Position numbers and translations under genes: made by a program. Under the pieces are notes generated by a model that saw only the letters and a program-made list of their open reading frames with translations, was not told where the DNA came from and made no database searches. 64,000 bases of DNA from Lachnospiraceae bacterium (GTDB taxonomy: Bacteria; Bacillota; Clostridia; Lachnospirales; Lachnospiraceae). Position 1 is the stretch's first letter, and each line of letters begins with the position of its first letter. The stretch lies in contig JAFTWC010000012.1 in assembly GCA_017465475.1 (NCBI GenBank), forward strand, positions 1 to 64,000, read 5' to 3'. Shown in pieces: positions 25,490 through 34,979 of this stretch.

Positions 25490-27574
25490 ATGGAGAAAAA
25501 AGCGTATATTTTAAAAAACGTATATCGTGATTATTTTCGAATCGGTGTAGCTTGCGAGAAAATCAATGACAGATTTACGGGTCATGAAATCGGGAATCCG
25601 GAAAAAGAAGCCCTTATGAAAGAGCAGTTTAACAGTATGACTTTCGGAAATGAGTTAAAGCCTGCGTACAATATGGGGTTTTCCGCACCGGAGGCAACGG
25701 AAGACTTTCTTCCGTTTGTAATAAATCCCCAGGCGAAGGGGATGCTTGACTGGGCAAGAGAAAACGAGATGCCGGTAAGAGGTCATGTACTTGTATGGCA
25801 CAGCCAATGCTCCAAGGAAGTGTTTTGTAAAGGGTATGTGCCGATTACCATTCCGACAGACCCGGAACTTTTAAAAGAAAAGCCGATGTTAAAGCATTTT
25901 GAAAAATTGGATCCGGTATGTTTTGTCAGCCGTGAGACTATGTTAAAGCGTCTCAGTAGCTATATTTTTGATTTAATGGAGTATATGTATCGCGAGGGGT
26001 ATGCCCGTACCGTTTATGCCTGGGATGTGGTAAACGAAGCAATTGAACTTGCGGATAAAACGGAACATGGTCTTCGAAACAGTTACTGGTTCCAGGTAAT
26101 CGGAGATGACTTTATTTATTGGGCATTTCGGTTCGCTAGGGATGCGGTGGAAGAAGTTTCCCGCAAATATGCGATGCAATATGGTGTGGATGCAAAGGAT
26201 GCGGAAGCGTTAAAGTCGATTCAACCGAAGCTGTTTTATAATGATTATAATGAATGGATTCCGGACAAAAAGGCGGCCATTATCGGTGCCCTTACCAGAG
26301 AGACGGAAGAACACGGAAGCATTATCGGAGAAGGTCTGATTGACGGTATCGGTATGCAGGGACATTTAAGCGACAACAATGATGTTGCAGAGTATATTGT
26401 TGCACTGAAAGAATATGCCGGAATTGTAGATGAAGTTCATATTACGGAATTGGATGTAAAGTGTACCTGTCTCAATAAAAATCAGGAGTATTACCAGGCG
26501 GTATTTTATAAGACATTTTTTGAAGAACTTCTTAAGGCAAAGAAAGAGGGCTCTAATTTGACCAGTGTTACGTTTTGGGGGCTGACAGATGATAATTCCT
26601 GGATTCGCGGTGCAAATCCGCTTCTTTTCCACGGGGATTTGTCTACGAAACGTTCCTTTGACGGCGTGGTTTATGCGGTGACCGGTGACAGCCTTGGTGA
26701 ACCGGAAAAGATAGAGATTAATCTTTCTGACCGTTTGTATGATTTTGAAGCTGCAGGAGACGACGAAATCTGCAAGCCTGAGGAGTTGGGCTTTAAGATG
26801 CGAGGCTTTGGTGAAATCGAGATTCAGGACAGAGTGGTACATAACGGTAGGTTCGCTCTTGCCAATGAAAAGAGATTCGGCGAGTGGTGCGGAATCAGTT
26901 TGGATGTGTCCGATTTTATCGGTCAGACCATTGCGGTCAGTGCATGGGTTAAGAGCCCGGCCCTTGAAGTGGTACTGGGATTGGATGGAGTACATCAGGC
27001 ACCGGCTAAGGTTTCTACCCGGTCCGGAGAATGGGTATTGTTGGAGGGAACCTTCAAAATTCCGAATGACGTACATTCCATGCTGTTGAATTTCGGTACA
27101 ACGGAAACGGAACCGGGAAAGAGCAGTGCAATATATGTGGATGATATGGAGATTAAGTTAGTAGGTCTTTCCGAAAGCTTTGAGGAAAAGAATAACATTG
27201 CCGCTATCCGTGGCGCGGGACATCTTCCGTTCTGTTATGTAACCGATAAGGAGTCTTTAGACGGTAAGAGTCATTCTTATTGTGTAACCCGTCAGGAGAA
27301 GGATGCTACCATAAAGTTAAATATTTCTCCTTACATCGGAATGACAGTAGAGGTAGCCCTGTATGTAAAGACGAAGGATAAGCATGTTACCATCGGTTTG
27401 GATGGTGCGGTACCGCAGCCGTTTGTAACGGTAGATACGATGTCCGGAGAATGGACAAAGGTGACTGCCCGTGCAGAACTGGCAGAGGACTTAAATTCTG
27501 CAGAAATTTATGTGGAGACTGACGGAAATGCGGATTTTTATGTGGATGAAGTATTTGTTTGTCCGGTAAAATAG
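25490..27574 (+). CDS. GH10 endo-xylanase with two C-terminal carbohydrate-binding domains
   Basis: This 694-residue enzyme has a GH10 catalytic barrel (about 10-400) with acid/base E183 in WDVVNEA and nucleophile E320 in TELD. Two CBM4/9-like domains follow (about 410-560 and 565-694), each ending in a FYVDE/IYVDDME-like strand. No signal peptide is visible, so it acts inside the cell on imported xylo-oligosaccharides, although binding modules usually occur on secreted xylanases. It is co-oriented with the sensor cyclase 20 bases upstream. A CGGAGTGACGT hairpin ends the unit. Confidence 0.9.
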   Translation: MEKKAYILKNVYRDYFRIGVACEKINDRFTGHEIGNPEKEALMKEQFNSMTFGNELKPAYNMGFSAPEATEDFLPFVINPQAKGMLDWARENEMPVRGHVLVWHSQCSKEVFCKGYVPITIPTDPELLKEKPMLKHFEKLDPVCFVSRETMLKRLSSYIFDLMEYMYREGYARTVYAWDVVNEAIELADKTEHGLRNSYWFQVIGDDFIYWAFRFARDAVEEVSRKYAMQYGVDAKDAEALKSIQPKLFYNDYNEWIPDKKAAIIGALTRETEEHGSIIGEGLIDGIGMQGHLSDNNDVAEYIVALKEYAGIVDEVHITELDVKCTCLNKNQEYYQAVFYKTFFEELLKAKKEGSNLTSVTFWGLTDDNSWIRGANPLLFHGDLSTKRSFDGVVYAVTGDSLGEPEKIEINLSDRLYDFEAAGDDEICKPEELGFKMRGFGEIEIQDRVVHNGRFALANEKRFGEWCGISLDVSDFIGQTIAVSAWVKSPALEVVLGLDGVHQAPAKVSTRSGEWVLLEGTFKIPNDVHSMLLNFGTTETEPGKSSAIYVDDMEIKLVGLSESFEEKNNIAAIRGAGHLPFCYVTDKESLDGKSHSYCVTRQEKDATIKLNISPYIGMTVEVALYVKTKDKHVTIGLDGAVPQPFVTVDTMSGEWTKVTARAELAEDLNSAEIYVETDGNADFYVDEVFVCPVK

Positions 27575-27588
27575 TGTAGAGATTGAAG

Positions 27589-27614
27589 CGGAGTGACGTG
27601 ATTACGTTACTCCG
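27589..27614 (+). terminator. Terminator after the GH10 gene
   Basis: CGGAGTGACGT (27589-27599) pairs with ACGTTACTCCG (27604-27614), followed by TTTTCT. Confidence 0.75.
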
Positions 27615-27653
27615 TTTTCTATAGTTTCTATAATAGGTTTGTACAATTTTATA

Positions 27654-27694
27654 TGTACTTTTTCATAGAAAAGTACAGAAAAATGCGATATGAT
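27654..27694 (+). promoter_or_regulatory. Promoter region and inverted-repeat operator for the epimerase-mannanase unit
   Basis: TGTACTTTT (27654-27662) and AAAAGTACA (27669-27677) form a perfect 9-base inverted repeat with a 6-base spacer. A TATGAT at 27689-27694 lies just downstream and is the -10 candidate; the repeat covers the expected -35 position. A bound regulator could therefore repress or activate. The protein is not identified. Confidence 0.5.
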
Positions 27695-27731
27695 AAGTAT
27701 AACAAAGAAGTTCGGAAAGGAGTATCGATAA

Positions 27732-28901
27732 ATGAAGGCAAATGAGTTTAAGAGACACTTGGAGACAGATATTATTCCTTTTTGGAATAAACTAATGGAT
27801 GCGGAACATGGCGGATTTTACGGTGAGGCTGACGGCAAGGGGATACCGAAAAAAGATGCGGTAAAGGGTGTAATTCTCAATAACCGGATTTTATGGTTTT
27901 ACTCTACGGCGTACAGTGTATTGAAAACACCGGAATTACGTTCCATGGCGGACCACGCGTATCGTTTTTTAGTGGATCATTGTCTGGATAGTCGCTACGG
28001 CGGAGTGTATTGGTCGGTGAATTTCGACGGAACACCTTGTGAGGATATGAAGCATACCTATAATCAGGCATTTGCCATCTATGCTTTGTCCGCATACTAT
28101 GAAGCCAGCGGAAATAAAGAAGCCCTTAGTTTTGCATACATGTTGTACCGTATGATTGAAACACAGTGTAGGGATGAAGGCGGGTATCTGGAGGCATTTA
28201 ATCGTGATTTTTCCCCAACCTCCAATGAGAAGCTTTCAGAAAACGGTGTTATGGCAGAACGTACGATGAACACGTTGTTACATGTACTGGAGGCATATAC
28301 GGAATTGTATCGTGTGGATAAGTTTGAAGCAGTAGGGGACTCTTTAAGGGAAATTTTGTCCTTGTTCCGGGACAAGGTATATCATCCGGGAAAACAGATT
28401 TGTGAAGTGTTTTTCGATCATGAGTACAGGACATTGATTGATTTGGAATCTTACGGACATGATATTGAAGCATCTTGGCTTATTGACCGGGCTTGTGAGG
28501 TCTTAGACGATAAATCGGTGCAAGACGCGATGGCTTCTGTGATTGACGGACTGGCAGCAGCAGTGTATCGCAATGCCATTGATGCAGAGTGCGGAGCGGT
28601 AAATAACGAGAGGGAAAACGACAAAGTAGACCGTCAGAAAATCTGGTGGGTTCAGGGGGAATCGGTTGTTGGTTTTTACAATGCTTATCGGAGGATACCG
28701 GAGCAGGAAGAATATCGTGCCACGGCAGAGAAAGTATGGACATTTATTCAGGAGCGTGTGATTGACAAGAACACCGGTGAATGGTATGAAACCATACCGT
28801 ATCACGGTGAGGCTGATGTGACGGCACCTCTTGCACATCCGTGGAAGTGTCCGTATCATAACGGAAGAATGTGCATGGAAATGATAAAGAGATTGGCCTA
28901 G
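27732..28901 (+). CDS. Cellobiose 2-epimerase-like AGE-superfamily protein
   Basis: This 389-residue protein is an (alpha/alpha)6-barrel of the N-acylglucosamine 2-epimerase superfamily. The conserved KHTYNQAFAIYALSAYYEA and GHDIEASWLIDRA histidine regions and HPWKCPYHNGRMCMEM match cellobiose/mannobiose 2-epimerases. It would convert beta-1,4-mannobiose to mannosyl-glucose, or cellobiose to glucosyl-mannose, at the reducing end. The adjacent GH26 gene supports a mannan role. GGAAAGGAG precedes ATG 27732. Confidence 0.87.
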   Translation: MKANEFKRHLETDIIPFWNKLMDAEHGGFYGEADGKGIPKKDAVKGVILNNRILWFYSTAYSVLKTPELRSMADHAYRFLVDHCLDSRYGGVYWSVNFDGTPCEDMKHTYNQAFAIYALSAYYEASGNKEALSFAYMLYRMIETQCRDEGGYLEAFNRDFSPTSNEKLSENGVMAERTMNTLLHVLEAYTELYRVDKFEAVGDSLREILSLFRDKVYHPGKQICEVFFDHEYRTLIDLESYGHDIEASWLIDRACEVLDDKSVQDAMASVIDGLAAAVYRNAIDAECGAVNNERENDKVDRQKIWWVQGESVVGFYNAYRRIPEQEEYRATAEKVWTFIQERVIDKNTGEWYETIPYHGEADVTAPLAHPWKCPYHNGRMCMEMIKRLA

Positions 28902-28951
28902 GAAACGGGGTAATGCTTATATCGACCAAAAGAAATGTTAGGAGGTTTAAG

Positions 28952-29893
28952 ATGCAGGAAACGGTAAATCAAAATGCGTCAAAAAAAACAAAAGAGCTGT
29001 TAGCATATTTGTGTGAAACGGCAGGTAAGGGAATTATTACGGGACAACATACCCAGACCAATCCGATGGAGGAAGTTGTCTACATAAAGGAGAAGACAGG
29101 GAAGGAACCGAAGCTTCGTGGGTTTGAATTGTTGGCATATTCCCCGAATATTAATTATAATGATGCATCGGAACCGTGTCTGACGGAAATATATGAAAAC
29201 CGCGGCACGTTAGAAACGGCACTAAAGTGGGCAAAGGAAAGCGACGGTATCGTAACCTTTTCCTTTCACTGGTATTCTCCGGTAGGAGGAAGAGATAAGA
29301 GTTTTTATGCGGAGCATACAGACTTTGATGCCTCCCGGATTTTACAGGAAGGTACAAAGGAGCGGGAAGCATTCTATCATGATATGGATGTGATTGCAGA
29401 AGAGTTAAAGAAGTTTGAAGAAGCGGATATTCCGGTGCTTTGGAGACCGTTTCATGAGTCCGACGGTACCTGGTTTTGGTGGGGAGCAAAGGGACCGGAA
29501 GTGGCAAGAGAATTGTACAAATTGATGTATGATTACTACACCAATGTGCATCAAATCAATAACCTGCTTTGGGTTTGGAACTGTCGGTTAAAAGAAGGAT
29601 ATCCGGGAGATGAGTACGTGGATGTTATTTCGGTAGATATTTATTTGCAGGAATATGCGCCGACGGATTATCGGAAGGAATATTTGGATTTAATCGAGGC
29701 TACCACCAAAAATAAAGTGGCAGCTCTGGCGGAAATCGGATATTTGCCTGATGTGGATATGTTGGAAGCATCTCGTACGCCGTGGGCATATTATATGACC
29801 TGGTCCAAGGAGTTTTGCATCGGAGAGAAGTTTAATTCGGTAGAAAATTTGAAGAAACTGTATGTCAGCGAGTATGCGATTACTGCAGAATAA
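28952..29893 (+). CDS. GH26 beta-mannanase, cytoplasmic
   Basis: Start ATG 28952 has TAGGAGGT upstream. The 313-residue enzyme has acid/base E169 in RPFHESDG and nucleophile E261 in AEIGY, the GH26 pair. There is no signal peptide or binding module, so it acts on imported manno-oligosaccharides. It follows the 2-epimerase gene by 50 bases, consistent with the known route of mannan degradation through mannobiose 2-epimerisation. A strong hairpin ends the unit. Confidence 0.88.
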   Translation: MQETVNQNASKKTKELLAYLCETAGKGIITGQHTQTNPMEEVVYIKEKTGKEPKLRGFELLAYSPNINYNDASEPCLTEIYENRGTLETALKWAKESDGIVTFSFHWYSPVGGRDKSFYAEHTDFDASRILQEGTKEREAFYHDMDVIAEELKKFEEADIPVLWRPFHESDGTWFWWGAKGPEVARELYKLMYDYYTNVHQINNLLWVWNCRLKEGYPGDEYVDVISVDIYLQEYAPTDYRKEYLDLIEATTKNKVAALAEIGYLPDVDMLEASRTPWAYYMTWSKEFCIGEKFNSVENLKKLYVSEYAITAE

Positions 29894-29938
29894 AGCCGAA
29901 AGCCATGTCAGGGTGAAGAAAGTCAAATAAAAGAGTAA

Positions 29939-29976
29939 GGCATGAAACGTATAAAAATGCGTATCATGCCTTTTTA
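29939..29976. terminator. Bidirectional terminator between GH26 and GH13 genes
   Basis: GGCATGAAACGTAT and ATGCGTATCATGCC form a stem with two mismatches, followed by TTTTTA. It separates two convergent genes. Confidence 0.7.
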
Positions 29977-29994
29977 GATAACAATATATTTGGT

Positions 29995-31713
29995 CTAATA
30001 GAAACTTTTTACCCAGGTGATCAAAGAATCATGGTGTGTATTGTTTTCTACATCTCTTCGCATCTGTTCGGTTACAGGACCTTTTTTCTCCATGATGGCA
30101 AGAATTGCTTCCTGAAGACCGGCGATTTTTCCACACTCAAAGGCTGTGCTGTCGGAAGAACCGGCGGATGCTGGCGGTTCCTCTGAGACCGGTGGAGTAT
30201 CCGGCACCTGTGTCTTTTCCGGTTCCGGGTTGGTGATAAAGGCGGATTCGAAGAACCAGTCGTCTGAGTCGGGTACTTGTCCGTTGGTACATTCGTTGTT
30301 CTTTATCTCTTGCGTGACGGTGACTGGTTCCTGCGTACAAGAAGAGTATATTTCCTTTATATCTTCCGTTACCGGTACCCAGATATCGCCGCTATTGGCT
30401 TTGATAGTTACCGTAATGTGGCCGTTATCTACTGTTATGGTTTCACCGGATAACACCCCTTTGTATTGAGAGACAGCTCCGCAGGGGAGAGTCATTACGA
30501 AATCACTATCATCGTTATTTACGGTTACAAGAACACTGATGCCCTCATGATTTCTGGCAAAAGCATATTGGCGGTTGGTGAGAAGCAACTCTTTGTAGTC
30601 TCCGTAGGAGAGTGCCGGTGTTGCCTGTCGAATGTGTCCTAAGTTTGCCAACAGGCGGGTGTGCGGATTCTCGGTTACATCATTTACATAGTCCGCCAGG
30701 GAAAGTGCCGGACGCAAAGAATCATCGGAAAAATGCTCCTTTTTTCCTTCAATGCCAAATTCGGAACCGTAATATACGGACGGGACTCCGGGTAAGGTGT
30801 ACAGCAGAATATGTACCGGAGTAAAATGTGCTTTGTTTGCAAGCTTGGTATAAATACGCTCTACGTCGTGGTTGTCTACAAAGTTATAAAGCTTCAAGCC
30901 TTCCGGACGGCTGCCGCCCATTTCATACAAACGTTTTACTGTGTGAGCAATTTCAAAGTAATTGTGATCGTTGTGGCCGGAGTAGAGTGCTTTGTGCAAG
31001 TGGTAATTGGTGACGGAGTGGAGCGTTCCTTCATTGACCCAACGGTTGTAATCACCATGAATCACTTCTCCCATAAGCCAAAAATCGGGCTTTACTTCAT
31101 TGGCCACCCGGCGAAGTGCCTGCATATAGTCAAAGTTTAACACATCGGCGGCATCTAACCGGATTCCGTCAATGTCAAATTCCGATACCCAGAATCGGAT
31201 GACATCACAGATATAGTCTTTAACGGCAGGATTTTGTTGGTTCAATTTGACAAGCAGATTGTAGCCACCCCAGTTTTCGTAGGAAAACCCGTCGTTATAC
31301 TCATTATTTCCCCAAAAGTTTACGTTACAGTACCAGTCTTTATAGGAGGAGTTTTCACGGTTTTGCTTGATATCCTGAAAAGCAAAGAAATCCCGACCGG
31401 TATGGTTAAAAACACCGTCTAAGATGACGCGGATGTCCTGTTCGTGACAGCTTTTTACAAAATTTTTCAGGTCCTCATTGGTGCCGAGACGACTATCTAA
31501 CTTCTTATAATCCGTCGTCTCATAACCGTGGCCCACAGATTCGAACAACGGACCGATATAGATGGCATTGCACCCCAGCGTTTTGATATGTGAAATCCAG
31601 GGAAGCAAAGTGTTTAATCGGTGTTCCGGTATGCTATATGGGTTTTGTTTCGGCGCGCCGGTAAGTCCCAGCGGGTAAATATGATAAAATACGGCTTCAT
31701 CGTACCATGCCAT
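29995..31713 (-). CDS. GH13 alpha-amylase-family enzyme, cytoplasmic
   Basis: This 572-residue enzyme has the GH13 regions DGVFNH (99-104), GIRLDAAD with nucleophile D187, GEVI with acid/base E216 and FVDNHD with stabiliser D283. No signal peptide is present. A C-terminal beta domain is followed by an acidic, proline-rich linker (about 480-525) and a helical tail (about 526-572). It probably hydrolyses imported maltodextrins, as a neopullulanase, cyclomaltodextrinase or maltogenic-type enzyme. GGAGG lies before ATG 31713. It is transcribed towards the GH26 gene. Confidence 0.87.
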   Translation of the reverse strand: MAWYDEAVFYHIYPLGLTGAPKQNPYSIPEHRLNTLLPWISHIKTLGCNAIYIGPLFESVGHGYETTDYKKLDSRLGTNEDLKNFVKSCHEQDIRVILDGVFNHTGRDFFAFQDIKQNRENSSYKDWYCNVNFWGNNEYNDGFSYENWGGYNLLVKLNQQNPAVKDYICDVIRFWVSEFDIDGIRLDAADVLNFDYMQALRRVANEVKPDFWLMGEVIHGDYNRWVNEGTLHSVTNYHLHKALYSGHNDHNYFEIAHTVKRLYEMGGSRPEGLKLYNFVDNHDVERIYTKLANKAHFTPVHILLYTLPGVPSVYYGSEFGIEGKKEHFSDDSLRPALSLADYVNDVTENPHTRLLANLGHIRQATPALSYGDYKELLLTNRQYAFARNHEGISVLVTVNNDDSDFVMTLPCGAVSQYKGVLSGETITVDNGHITVTIKANSGDIWVPVTEDIKEIYSSCTQEPVTVTQEIKNNECTNGQVPDSDDWFFESAFITNPEPEKTQVPDTPPVSEEPPASAGSSDSTAFECGKIAGLQEAILAIMEKKGPVTEQMRRDVENNTHHDSLITWVKSFY

Positions 31714-31764
31714 AGGTTGTACCTCCTGAAAGTGATATGAAGTAACAGTTTTGGTGTTATTATA

Positions 31765-32661
31765 TCACATTTGGGAGGGAGTTTCCATGTATAAATTTGG
31801 ATGGCAAATGCGGTATTCCGAAGGTGTCATATTCATGATCTGAAGAAATGCCCGGTTATAATAACTGACATTGTTAAATCCACAGGAGAGAGCAATATCG
31901 GTTATTTTTTTGTTTGTATGAGTAAGCTCTGTACAACTTTGCAGGATACGATAACGCACCAGATAACGGAAGGGAGTCAAGCCGGTCAGATGTTTGAAGG
32001 AACGACAGAATTGTGCTTCGCTTAAAGGAATCAGGGAAGCCAGTTCTGTTAAAGTTATACTCCGATGATAATTGTTATGGAGATAGGAGATGGCAATGGA
32101 TAACTGTTTTGACAGTGCGTGGAGTGTAGGTGTTGTGCTATGTTTGCCGATATGATGACGGTACATCTTGTTCCAAATCAGAAGGGAGATGCCGCGGACA
32201 TAAAGCTCATCAGCGGATTCTTTAGAGAAGATTTGCTGTAAATAGAGTAACACATCTGCCTGCCATGCAACAGAATTCTGTAGTACTAGGGAATAGGAAA
32301 GGTTATTATGCATTACCGGGAGTACATAGGTATTATAGGTTAAAGTATCGAAGGAGGAACAAATCAGTTCCGGAGACAATACAAACGCCCGGAAAGAAAC
32401 GGAAGCAGAAGAGTTACTTGTAGCATAGTGGAGCAATCCAGGCGGAATAAAGATTGCATCACCGGACCGGAGAAGAAAAGAACGTTCCTCTACGTGGAAA
32501 ATAAGCTCACCTTCCAAGAGAAGAAGAAACTCCATTTCGTTATGCCAATGCAAATATAGTGCCGGTTCTGCACTGTCTCCGACCTGGGTATGATGGAGAG
32601 AATACGGAGCAGATGCGGTTTTGTGGGATACAGTTTCATAAAGTGTGGTGTTATGTGACAT
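31765..32661 (-). CDS. AraC-family regulator with cupin sensor
   Basis: This 298-residue protein has an N-terminal cupin (YLHWHNEMEFLLLLEGELIFHVEERSFLL, about 33-65) and a C-terminal AraC domain (about 195-290, with ITLTELASLIPLSEAQF and MTPSEYR). GGAGAG precedes ATG 32661. It sits between the GH13 gene, transcribed in the same direction 51 bases downstream, and the divergent GH31 gene. It is the plausible regulator of both. Confidence 0.87.
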   Translation of the reverse strand: MSHNTTLYETVSHKTASAPYSLHHTQVGDSAEPALYLHWHNEMEFLLLLEGELIFHVEERSFLLRSGDAIFIPPGLLHYATSNSSASVSFRAFVLSPELICSSFDTLTYNTYVLPVMHNNLSYSLVLQNSVAWQADVLLYLQQIFSKESADELYVRGISLLIWNKMYRHHIGKHSTTPTLHALSKQLSIAISYLHNNYHRSITLTELASLIPLSEAQFCRSFKHLTGLTPFRYLVRYRILQSCTELTHTNKKITDIALSCGFNNVSYYNRAFLQIMNMTPSEYRICHPNLYMETPSQM

Positions 32662-32857
32662 GAAAGCTCTCCTTGGTTGGATTTTATGTAGGCGTTTTTG
32701 TTTTTACTACGGTATGACTTTGATAGAAATAACGTTATCACGGTTTGCTTTGGATGTCAATATAGTGTTAGTTTTTGCAAAGATAAATCAAGTCTTGAAA
32801 CGCAAGATATGTTATACTTTAACTAAGAATAGTGCGGAGACTTGAAAGGAGAGGCTT
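32662..32857. promoter_or_regulatory. Divergent control region, AraC gene and GH31 gene
   Basis: A perfect ATAACGTTAT palindrome lies at 32729-32738, flanked by TGATA and TCA, and is a candidate operator. TATACT at 32813-32818 is the best -10 for GH31; no well-spaced -35 is visible, which fits dependence on the AraC activator. AAGGAGAGG precedes ATG 32858. Confidence 0.4.
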
Positions 32858-34837
32858 ATGGGCAAAATTGTGTTAGAAAAGGATCGACTTGTTTTTCAAA
32901 GAAGAGATGAACTGATTGTCATCGAAGGTTACGGAAAAGATTGTCTCAGGTGTCGTGCCACGAGAAATAATAAAGTGTCGGATGAATGTTGGACATTGCT
33001 TCCGCCTGTGACAGAAGCGAATTGTAGTGTGGAAGGAGATTCCTCCTTTGCAACAATTACTAATGGAGACGTGAAAGCCACGATTGAAGCGGGATTTCCG
33101 TGGTACGGTGGAATTGTGTGCTTCTATCGGAAGGATAAGTTGATTTTAAAATCGAAATTTGAAGGGGATTATGTGAACAAGTATATCCATACCGAAGGGG
33201 ACCACTATGCTACAAAGGTCATTTTTGAGGCAAACGAAGGAGAACATTTCTACGGTCTCGGTCAGGAGACGGAGGATGCCTTTGATCGTAAAGGAAGTAC
33301 CTGTAATTTGGTACACTACAATACAAAGTCAACGATTCCGTTTCTATATTCTTCCCTGGGATACGGATTCTTCTGGAATAATCCGTCACCGGGACGATGC
33401 GAGACGACACGAAATCATACCATGTGGTGCAGTGACAGTACTTATCAGGCAGATTATCTGGTGTTTTCGGGAGATACGCCGGCAGATGTCATGAAAATCT
33501 ACGGGGATTTGACGGGCTACGCACCGCAGTTCCCGCAGTGGGCATCCGGTTTTTGGCAGTGCAAGCTTCGTTACGAGAGTCAGGAGGAATTGCTGACCGT
33601 AGCAAGAGAGTATAAGCGCAGGGGAATTCCGATTGCTGCCATTGTCATTGATTACTTCCACTGGACGGAGCAGGGGGAATGGAAGTTTGATAAAAAGTAC
33701 TGGCCGGATCCGGCGGCAATGTGTAAAGAATTAGAAGAGCTGGGCATCAAACCGATCGTGTCCATTTGGCCGACCATTAATCCTAACAGTGAAAATTATG
33801 AGGAAATGAATGAACGAAATATGCTGGTTCGTACAGAAAACGGACAGTATGGTACCTTTTCTTTTTACGGACAGCAGACCTTTATCGATACCATGAATCC
33901 GGATACCAGAAATTTTGTATGGGACAAGATTAAAAAGAACTATTATGAGTATGGTATTAAGAACTTCTGGCTGGACGAAGCGGAGCCGGAGGTACATCCG
34001 CAGCAGTTTGGGCATTTACATTTCTACTTAGGAAACGGTGCCCAGACAGCTATGTTGTACCCGTATTACTACGTGAAGATGCTATATGAAGGATTACGGG
34101 ATGCAGGAGAAACGGAGATTATTTCTCTGACCCGTGCGGCATATTCGGGCAGTCAGAAGTATGGTGCGGCGGTTTGGAACGGCGATATTATGTCGGATTG
34201 GAATGCACTCAGACAAAGTGTGACCAGCGGACTTTCCATGGGAATGTGCGGTATTTCTTGGTGGAACAGTGATATCGGAGGATTTTTGTCCGGAGATATC
34301 GAAAGTGATGATTTCCGTGAATTGATTGTTCGATGGTTCCAGTTCGGACTGTTTTCACCGATTATGCGTTTACACGGAGCAAGAAAGAGAACAGAGAACC
34401 AGCCGGAGCCGAATCCGGGTATTATTGAGCGGAGCGGCGGACCGAACGAAATCTGGATGTTTGGCGACAAGAACTATGAGATTATTAAAAAACTTATCGA
34501 GACCAGAGAAAAGCTCAGACCGTATATCATGAAATACATGGATATCACCAGTAAGACAGGTTCTCCGATTATGCGCCCGATGTTTTATGATTTTTATACG
34601 GATGAAGTGTGTTATACCTTGGAAGACCAGTATATGTTTGGTGAAGATATCCTATTTGCACCGATTATGGAGCGGGGGCAAGTAGAGCGTGAGGTGTATT
34701 TGCCGGAGGGACATTGGATATCGGTAATTGATAAGAAGGTTTATGAAGGAAAGCAAAGAGTAAAGGTACATGCTGAAGTAGACCAATATATTGCATTTGT
34801 AAAAGAAGGCAGTGAGATACTGTCGGTGTTTGAATAA
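32858..34837 (+). CDS. GH31 alpha-glucosidase/alpha-xylosidase-like enzyme
   Basis: This 659-residue enzyme has an N-terminal beta-sandwich (about 1-240) and a GH31 barrel with nucleophile D373 in FWLDEAE and acid/base D443 in WNGDIMSDW. The residues around IVIDYFHWTEQGEWKFDKKYW resemble YicI-type alpha-xylosidases more than maltases, so xyloglucan oligosaccharides are a reasonable substrate guess. There is no signal peptide. It is divergent from an AraC regulator. Confidence 0.88.
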   Translation: MGKIVLEKDRLVFQRRDELIVIEGYGKDCLRCRATRNNKVSDECWTLLPPVTEANCSVEGDSSFATITNGDVKATIEAGFPWYGGIVCFYRKDKLILKSKFEGDYVNKYIHTEGDHYATKVIFEANEGEHFYGLGQETEDAFDRKGSTCNLVHYNTKSTIPFLYSSLGYGFFWNNPSPGRCETTRNHTMWCSDSTYQADYLVFSGDTPADVMKIYGDLTGYAPQFPQWASGFWQCKLRYESQEELLTVAREYKRRGIPIAAIVIDYFHWTEQGEWKFDKKYWPDPAAMCKELEELGIKPIVSIWPTINPNSENYEEMNERNMLVRTENGQYGTFSFYGQQTFIDTMNPDTRNFVWDKIKKNYYEYGIKNFWLDEAEPEVHPQQFGHLHFYLGNGAQTAMLYPYYYVKMLYEGLRDAGETEIISLTRAAYSGSQKYGAAVWNGDIMSDWNALRQSVTSGLSMGMCGISWWNSDIGGFLSGDIESDDFRELIVRWFQFGLFSPIMRLHGARKRTENQPEPNPGIIERSGGPNEIWMFGDKNYEIIKKLIETREKLRPYIMKYMDITSKTGSPIMRPMFYDFYTDEVCYTLEDQYMFGEDILFAPIMERGQVEREVYLPEGHWISVIDKKVYEGKQRVKVHAEVDQYIAFVKEGSEILSVFE

Positions 34838-34899
34838 AACATATGTAAAAGGTTAAGTTTCTTTGTTTCGAAGCTTTTTGAAAAAGATAAAAATTTTAC

Positions 34900-34927
34900 T
34901 TGCTATTTTACCAAAATATGGTACAAT
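34900..34927 (+). promoter_or_regulatory. Promoter of the hybrid histidine kinase gene
   Basis: TTGCTA (34900-34905) and TACAAT (34922-34927) are 16 bases apart. The start codon follows 52 bases later, behind GGGAGGA. Confidence 0.6.
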
Positions 34928-34979
34928 GGAAAAGTGTTTTTATTAACGATAAACTTTTGCAAAAGCTCCGGGAGGAACT

